Position numbers and translations under genes: made by a program. DNA of 64,000 nt from Evernia prunastri. Lineage: Eukaryota > Ascomycota > Lecanoromycetes > Lecanorales > Parmeliaceae. Positions 57,469 through 64,000 of this stretch are shown here, in pieces. The notes below the pieces were generated by a model. It made no database searches, had not been told where the DNA came from, and saw nothing but the letters and a program-made list of their open reading frames with translations. The stretch spans positions 1 to 64,000 of the forward strand of contig NKYR01000016.1 of assembly GCA_003184365.1 (NCBI GenBank), read 5' to 3'. The stretch's first letter is position 1, and the number at the start of each line of letters is the position of its first letter.

Positions 57469-59079
57469 TCAGCCCCTCTTCCTTCCCAAACAACTATACC
57501 ACCTCATCCTCAAGCAAGCGCCCTTGCCCGCTTCCCCTACCGCGCTCTGCAACAGAGTGTTGAGATCCCTTCTCACCTCTTCTGCCTCACTCTGTCCAAA
57601 GGTATCGTTCCCATTCCTTCCCGCCGTCTTCGTGATAAAATGCTGTATCATGTCCTCCAACATGTCCTCAAGCGCCATGAGGTGATCATCTGTTTCGAAT
57701 TTGAGCCATGCGTCCTCCAAGGGGAGCTCGATTGCTTCATTGGCACTGAGCATGTCGCATGTGGCGAAAACGTGGGACAGGTTGTGCGTCCAGCTAGGGA
57801 ATGTAAGGAGTGAGAGGGAAGTTTTTTTGATGGGAGTTGTGTTGGACTTGATTGTTCGGATGTGGAGGGGAGAGAAGAAGGGGAAGAGAAGAGAAGGGAA
57901 AGGGCAAGATGAGAAGATGATTCTGACAAAAGCTGATTCAATAACGGGTAGGGAAATGGATTTAGAATATGATTAACCATGCGTGCTGCATTGAACGGTA
58001 CTCACTCGAAGTTGAACCCGCAGTCGTCAATGTACGCCAAGAAATGCTCAACCATTGCCTGGCTTGCCACTTTGCTGATTGTTGCGTTTGGAGAATGCGC
58101 GTGATAGGCACCGATGTCGACTTCGTCCCACTGCAAATAGCCGCCAGGCTCTGCAACACACACGCAGTGGTCAGTCTCATCAGGTGCACAGGCAATACGA
58201 AAACTACATAGCTATCGCGAGGATTTTTGAAGTAGCCAAGACAGTTCCAACTTAATAATGGCAATAAGCATAGGAGAGAGCAGAGGAACGGAAAACGAAG
58301 CGCTGCAAGGGGGTCAGCATACTAAGCATCTGAACGAGTGTGTTCAACACTCCTTTCGGATCGCCCCCTTTGATGACAACAGCAAAGGCTCGTAGATGTA
58401 CCACATCGAAAACATTCTTTAGCTCCGAAGGTACCTCCTGATTAAGCACGTCGAGGATGTCGAGCTGCACGTTTTGTGGGAGCCAATCCTTGGCCGGAAA
58501 TTGTGCGGGGGAGATGTCGTAGCCGAATATCTGCGCCGTGGACGGGAGATGGCGCGATAGCTCCAAGGGCCAGAGTCTGCAGAGGCAAAATCGGCAAGAT
58601 CCTGATCAGTGGGTTGAACCTGATGCGGTTTGTTCCTGGAATATCGCTTTCTCTCTTTTTGTTTCTCGAATAAGAAAAACTCACGCAGTAGACTTTCAAG
58701 TAGAGAGAATGAACAGACTGTGGGAGAGAGTGTCTTACGCGTTTCCAGTGCCGATATCCGCAATACGCACGGAGGGAAAAGAGGCTACAGGGATGGATGG
58801 ATGCAAGAGATAGCCAAGGCGGATGTTCCATAAGAAATGTTGAATCTGAAGCCTGCAACGATTTTGCTCTTGATGTAAGTGATCGATAAGACAGCTATGA
58901 TTAAGATGCGAACATCTCCACCATTGCCCGACCGAAGAGATGAAACACTCTCCCAGTTTGAAACCCGTGAAGAGAGAGGAAGAAACAAAGATTTGGAGTA
59001 CTGACCTTGCGGAAGCGTGAAAATCACGACTAAGAGGGTACTGCCTCTTGACCAGTAGGTGCTCTTCTTCGTCGCCCAT
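57469..59079 (-). CDS. LaeA-like SAM-dependent methyltransferase, 303 aa
   Basis: Class I methyltransferase of the fungal secondary-metabolism type. Five exons: 59079–59006, 58852–58739, 58576–58323, 58150–58006, 57793–57469. Motif I is VRIADIGTGNALWPLEL (53–69). Next come GYDISPAQFP and NVFDVVHLRAF (motif III region), then MLKPGGYLQWDEVDIGA, typical of this group. The end AGKGACLRMRWYSCLGRKRG is also typical. All motifs appear only after splicing, which supports the model. Introns are 153–212 bp, three to four times longer than in the rest of the window. True LaeA regulators are longer at the N-terminus, so this is probably a cluster-type relative; substrate unknown. Confidence 0.88.
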
Positions 59080-59883
59080 GGTATATTGAATTGTATTTAT
59101 CCAAGGTCTCAAAATCGAAGCAAAAAGAGGAGGGGATGGGAGGGGCGAAAGTTTCCGTATGGTAATCTTACCTCCAGCCGGGCTCTTCTTTCCACTTTGC
59201 CCGGTGACATCATTCCTGCATGAGTATACAAGTTGCGCAATATCACACACTACTCCTAAGACTATCAAAGTTGGTTGGCCCTCCCAAACCCCCCCTTCCC
59301 CCTCCCGCCCGTCCTTTCCACTAAAATTCAGAGATCCGGGATGATTCTGGATTGGAGGATCGGGCTGCAGCAAATTCAGCAAATTCAGCAAATCCGATGT
59401 GTGTACATTTACCCGAACCGTGTGACTGGAGCTAAGTAATTTGGGGAAGATGCGTTGGAAATCCTGCTGACCGCAGGAATGTGGAGTATCACAAATGCGT
59501 CTGACGTGAGCCATTATTACCTTTTTCCCCTTTTGAACAAAACATCGCATTACATCATCCGTTACCCTGCATTTTGAGCGTGTCCACTAAAGTACCATAT
59601 TCTTATCAGCGACTGTGGCAGAGCTTCCCGGGTTTGCATGACGTGGCCTCTTCAGCTGATACAATATGGGTGCGTCGGCCAATTGGTTGGCAGACCTCAG
59701 GGCCATATCTATGAGGGTCTGTTATTACTGCGACAATTTCTGACCACCCGCAGAATTAGCCTAAAGAAATACGCAGATACAACGCCCACCATACCAGGAA
59801 TTAGAATTGAGGATGGCAGTGCTCTGCTGCTGTATTACACGGGTCTGAACCCTGAAATATCAGTCCAAGAGCTCGAGCCAAAC
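59080..59883. other. Intergenic
   Basis: About 800 bp. Contains the three-copy 9-bp repeat (listed) and no supported gene; an 87-codon plus-strand ORF near 59638 is not protein-like. Confidence 0.45.
59368..59393. repeat. Three copies of a 9-bp unit
   Basis: CAGCAAATT-type unit repeated three times, last copy ending in CAGCAAAT. Confidence 0.8.
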
Positions 59884-61497
59884 CTACGCCCTTTGCGATG
59901 AATCCATGGCAGACGCGAACTCCATATGCTCCCGCGGCAAGGCTGCGCGCTCGGGAAGAGAAATCCCGGTTTGCTCCACGTCTACGGTTTTTAGTATACC
60001 GTTACCGTTCCAAGATGCCCCTCTTTTCTCAACTGGATTTGGCTCGCTCATAACTGAGACCGATGGTCCCTCTGCGCTATGATCTGTGCCTAACATGTCA
60101 CTGTGAACAGCGGCCTCGACTACCGCTTCCGCCTGTGCCCTCTCCGCGTGGCTCAATTGGATTCTTTCGACGCCCGAAGTGCTCGGGTTAAGTGTTTCTA
60201 ATCGGTGGTAGGTGGAATAGCTGGAGTTCGAGCTTCGCTTCGGTCGAGACATGTGTCGGTAGAAAATAGGATGGATGGGCAAGCAGCTACAGATGATGCC
60301 AACATTGACCTCCGCAATACTGTAAAATTGATTTAGCCAATCGGTACTTCGACAATGAGCAAGCAACTGCTTACGCTAGAAGCATTACAATCTGCACCGA
60401 ATAAGTAATATCCTCATAATCCAGCTTGGAGTTTAGGATTGTCCTAGCTATGATTGCCGCAAGAGCTCTAGGGAAAGGTTTAGCTCTGCAGAACGTGACA
60501 CAGAACGCGAGACAGTGGCTCAGAGGAGGACTTACATGATTCCGCCAGCGAAAACAACGATGATACGCAGCTTGCGTCTGAGCGAGATTTGGAGTTCCCA
60601 CACCAAGGGCATTGGAAGTAGCAATATGGTTAGATCGCTGATAAGGCTCATGATGCAGTCTGCGAGAAAAATGCTCGACTCCGTGGTGATACATTTGCCC
60701 GGAATGTTGACATCCCAGGCCTTGTGGATCGGGTTGCATCTGAAAACCTTGATAAAGAAAGCAGGTAGGTAGTAACAAAACATAAGACATATAATGAGCC
60801 GTGCGAAAAGGACTGCTTTGCGATGCGGTGCGAAAATACGCGCAATAAGGCAGAGGATTGAGGCCTTGGTACAGAACGCGGTGGGATAGTAAACAAGTTC
60901 CCCAAAGTACTGGATCTGTATAAAATCGTCATCTTGACTTTCTGGCGTGCAATGGCGAGGGAAACAGCGTAAATAGATGTACGAACCCGAGCAAACGCTG
61001 AGACATCACCTGGAGTGACGTTCCACTGGTGAACGCCGCCGCGATATTGTATGCCTGCAGGTCTTTAGAAGTCTGGATTTGATGTTTCGTATTCCAAAGC
61101 GTCGAGCAATCCGAAATTACTTACATGCCAGGGCTAAAGCAGAGAGTGCTAATGCAAGCACCTACTGATGTCAAACGAGAGCGTCGACATTGGTACGGAG
61201 AGCGCGACTAACCCATGCGACTGAACAAAGGTCTTGTACCCGTCAGCTTCTGTGATGCTAACAACAACCATTGAGAAGGCATTTACAGTCCTCGATCTTC
61301 AGCCCAGGTTGTATGAAGACTTTGGCGTAGAGTCTTGCCAGCACGCTTGCGCCAACCAAAAGGTAGCAGAGAATTTGGCAAGCAATATTATATCTGTAGA
61401 TGGTATTGTCCGGATACTTCAGATTTACGATGACGCCCGGTGGAGGCTGAAGCGCGCCGACGTCTGCTTGGGCAGTTGGAAATCGAGTTGAGAGCAT
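59884..61497 (-). CDS. Fungal rhodopsin-fold integral membrane protein (PTH11-related), 416 aa
   Basis: Seven-helix membrane protein of the fungal rhodopsin domain family. Exons 61497–61287, 61220–61213, 61161–61125, 61054–60987, 60915–60536, 60485–60375, 60319–59884. Family marks: IACQILCYLLVGASVLARLY (TM1), VLALALSALALAC (TM2), YRGGVHQWNVTP, YFGELVYYPTAFCTKASILC (TM3), FRCNPIHKAWD…GKC, DLTILLLPMPLVW (TM5), IVMLLAIAEVNVGIICSCLP (TM7). The cytoplasmic tail is polar. No CFEM domain is seen. The 8-nt second exon is needed to reach TM2 in frame; it is the weakest part of the model. Such proteins are proposed receptors or metabolite-linked membrane proteins. Confidence 0.82.
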
Positions 61498-63048
61498 GAT
61501 AAATGCTGGGAAGGCCAACATATAATGGATGAAAGAAGTACTACTACGACAGAAAAAAGATGATAGCCTAGTCATTCTTATGGAGAGTAGAGCCTTCAAG
61601 GCGAGCATAAGGCACGGAAATGCCATCGACGTCGGAGCTTTTGACAACAATGCAGACTTGAGGCGAGTGATGGGTGAAGGCAGAAGTACAAATCCGGAGG
61701 ATTACCGGCTAAAGTTGCTGAATACATTGCCCTTGTTTAATGTAGGTACATTGGAGTAGGTAGATCTGCTCAAGTGGTTGTACTCTTTAAAATTCGGAGA
61801 TAGGGTTGATCCAAGTACGTACAGCATCAGCCGTATAAGATAAGGATGAGAAACATTTTCCGGTTTCCCCGCGTTGGTCTGACTGCTTTGCTTTGAATGT
61901 ACTGAGTGACTGCAGCGGTAATACAATAATAGGAGGCGCAATCTCTCCAACTTGATTCTGCGATCGATTTTTGACTCAACGCTGGCTGGGCCTTGGTAAA
62001 GGTCAGAAAGTACAGCCTTTGGCAAATTTTGCTCATAGAATTAAAGCTGGCTCATAGGAACACGCCGCCTTGATTACGTATCACGAATACGTAGTAGGAG
62101 GGTTGCAACAGCATAGAAAAGGCAATGATCTTGCCAATCGGAGGTTGTCAAGATAGGTGTCGAAATTGGCGCACCGGCAGCACTGTGTTGAAAATACCCC
62201 TCACGGTGGCAAATTAGCAGGCTTCTCATGGCATTTGATAAGCTGCACACCACTCCATAGCTAATCAGTCAATGCTGCTCTCATCACTTCCAACAGTAGC
62301 GGAAGAAGCCGTCGGGCTCGGAGCAGATATGTGCATAAAGCATACAGGGGTGGCTTACCGATCAACTGCTCTACTGTATGCGCGCCACCTGGGCCCCTTG
62401 CTTTGGCCTGATTCGGATAAGACAAAAATACAACATTAGACATTCGAAGGCTTACCTTATGCAACATCAAAATTGATTCTGCCTAAGGCCCTAAGGTAGG
62501 TACTCGGTACCTCAGGGAAAGTCAGTAGGCGCGTACTTGTACGAACAAGTAGCGGCGCGTTTCTAGCTACATATAAGGTACCTACGGGGAAGGAATGATG
62601 GTAATACGCTCCATTTGTTTTAAAGTACCGGATACATCTAGACGAGTTAGACTCGCAAGCACTACCGTATGTACTTGATACCGGACATGGGCGCAAGGCC
62701 AAGTGCGGTTAAACAGTTCCCCCATAGCCTTCGGGTAGGCCCATGGGGACGCCCCTGCGACTTAAGAATTACCTATACACACACACACCCACACACCCAC
62801 ACCATACACCCCCCCCCACCCCCCCCCATCCCTACAGTTTGTTCTAGCCCATCCTTTTTCGTGTGTGCATAATGCTGTTCGCGCAGCCATTAGGAATGAA
62901 TAATACTTGATCAATCGTCCGTGCCATGCTCAGATCGATCAGCCTCCTCTCTTGATTGTCCAAGAGTCTCAGGCACTGACATCCTTCAATTTGTCTTGCC
63001 CATATCGTTACACAAGATTGCTCTACAAATCATTTCGCTTTCGATACC
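61498..63048. other. Divergent intergenic region (1.55 kb)
   Basis: Between the rhodopsin-like and MFS genes. No supported gene. Contains the CA/C-rich tract listed separately and several CCGGTA/GGTACC words near 62500–62700. Confidence 0.45.
62776..62827. repeat. CA/C-rich low-complexity tract
   Basis: Repeated CACACA and CCCACA followed by two C runs, about 220 bp upstream of the MFS start codon. Confidence 0.85.
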
Positions 63049-64000
63049 ATGCAGACCACAATGAACCATGCAAAGGTGTTCTGGCCAAAAACCTATACCT
63101 TTGCTCGCTCCACCATGGACTGACATCTTCTCTTCCTCTAGCATCTGCGTGAAGAAGACAAGGAGCGAAAAGACTCGATTGTACCAGGTACGGAGATTAT
63201 GCTGGATGATGGAAATCCTCACCTGGTCAAGTCTGCGGCCGACCGCGTACTGGTGCCCCAACCTTCGACCGACCCATGCGACCCGCTGGTAAGAGTTCCT
63301 CGACTGTCGTACCCATATTGTTCAGTGTACCATTCACTGATCTCACTATAAATTAAGAATTGGGACCCTTTTTGGAAGGCCACGGCCACAGCATCTTCGA
63401 CCTTTGCCTCTTTTGCCCAGGGTTTTGGTCCTCTAGCGATCGCACCAATGTTTCCAATGCTGGCACAAGATTTCAAGTCAGATTTGCCGAGTGTTATACA
63501 ATTTACCGGTGTTTCGATTCTCGTCTTGGGCTTTAGTAACTTTATCTGGTATCTCGTCCTGTTCCCCTTCACCGGCAGTCACTGGTCGACTTACTGACTG
63601 CTTTGCTACGTAAGGATCCCACTGAGTTCTACCTTTGGGCGTCGTCCAGTCCTCCTTGCGTCAACGCTTGTTTCTCTCGGGAGTTCGATCTGGAAAGCAA
63701 AAGCTACGACATGTGGTAGTTTTATGGGCGCTTGCGTGCTTAACGGTCTAGGGGCTGGCCCCGGTGAGGTCCGTCAGTGTCTAATCTCGCCATCGAACTC
63801 ATCGCTGAACATTATACTAGACCTTACAGCCACAAATCATAACGGATTATATCTTTCTGCATGATAGGGGGAAGTATAATACTTTGTATTTTTCATCGTA
63901 TTTCGGCTCATTGGCTGTAAGTAGTGGCTGTACTATCATATCATGGAGTAACGAAGTAATAAATGTCTAGCTCTCTCCCGTCGTTGCTGGACTTCTAGCC
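63049..64000 (+). CDS. MFS transporter (DHA1-type multidrug/metabolite), 5' part
   Basis: N-terminal part of a drug:H+ antiporter-type major facilitator, cut by the right edge. Exons 63049–63075, 63142–63288, 63358–63548, 63615–63768, 63830–63916 and 63971 onward. The cytoplasmic start contains VLVPQPSTDPCDPLNWDPFWK, the usual phrase before TM1. Then come FAQGFGPLAIAPMFP (TM1), FTGVSILVLGFSNFIW (TM2) and STFGRRPVLL, the MFS loop motif A (GxxxDR/GRR type). LNGLGAGPGE and DRGKYNTLYFSSYFGSLALSPVV continue TM4–TM5. All visible intron phases agree. The 9-codon first exon is a prediction. Export of a local metabolite is possible given the neighbours, but unproven. Confidence 0.88.

Noticed and set aside
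59638..59901. 87-codon plus-strand ORF
   Set aside because: No family features, no splice or promoter signals, overlaps the rhodopsin gene's 3' end.
1..64000. CRISPR arrays, bacterial operons or ribosome binding sites
   Set aside because: The window is clearly eukaryotic; short repeats found have two to three copies without spacer structure.

Overview
This window comes from the nuclear genome of a filamentous ascomycete (Pezizomycotina). The evidence is many short GT–AG introns (mostly about 40–70 bp) with CTAAC/CTGAC-type branch sites, a PSTAIRE Cdk1 with a fungal-style insert, a Zn(II)2Cys6 regulator, an FG nucleoporin of the Nup159 type, a fungal rhodopsin-fold membrane protein, a LaeA-like methyltransferase and an MFS transporter. 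I do not try to name the species.

Layout. (1) About 1–20 kb is an accessory block. It holds a pogo-type transposase running off the left edge, a RING–patatin phospholipase divergent from a DUF3723 protein, a coiled-coil protein, a small Myb/SANT-like protein, two further lineage-specific proteins, a RING protein with an internal duplication, an FHA-like/Ser-Thr kinase and a short orphan gene. Small inverted and tandem repeats and a tRNA-like sequence lie between them. Patatin plus DUF3723 (plus a possible Myb/SANT) are families reported as recurrent accessory genes of fungal Starship giant transposons. No captain recombinase is visible here. (2) About 19.8–22.8 kb is gene-free and holds two partial copies of one repeat; single N characters mark assembly joins. 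(3) About 22.8–54 kb is ordinary core chromosome: amidase, AlkB-like dioxygenase, Cdk1, calpain-like protease, Cue2-like CUE/Smr endonuclease, a decayed proline iminopeptidase, a coiled-coil protein, a three-KH RNA-binding protein, a BTB protein, an ABM-fold protein, a Zn2Cys6 transcription factor and Nup159. (4) About 54–64 kb is a subtelomere-like or secondary-metabolism-like tract: two MITEs, a dead aminotransferase, a LaeA-like methyltransferase, a rhodopsin-like membrane protein and an MFS transporter cut by the right edge.

Gene models were built by hand from splice signals, reading-frame phase and family conservation. All exon sums are multiples of three. Two genes need GC–AG introns, and several models include very small exons (8, 18 and 27 nt). 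Two former enzymes (proline iminopeptidase and a kynurenine-type aminotransferase) still show their intron or motif layout but carry inactivating lesions.
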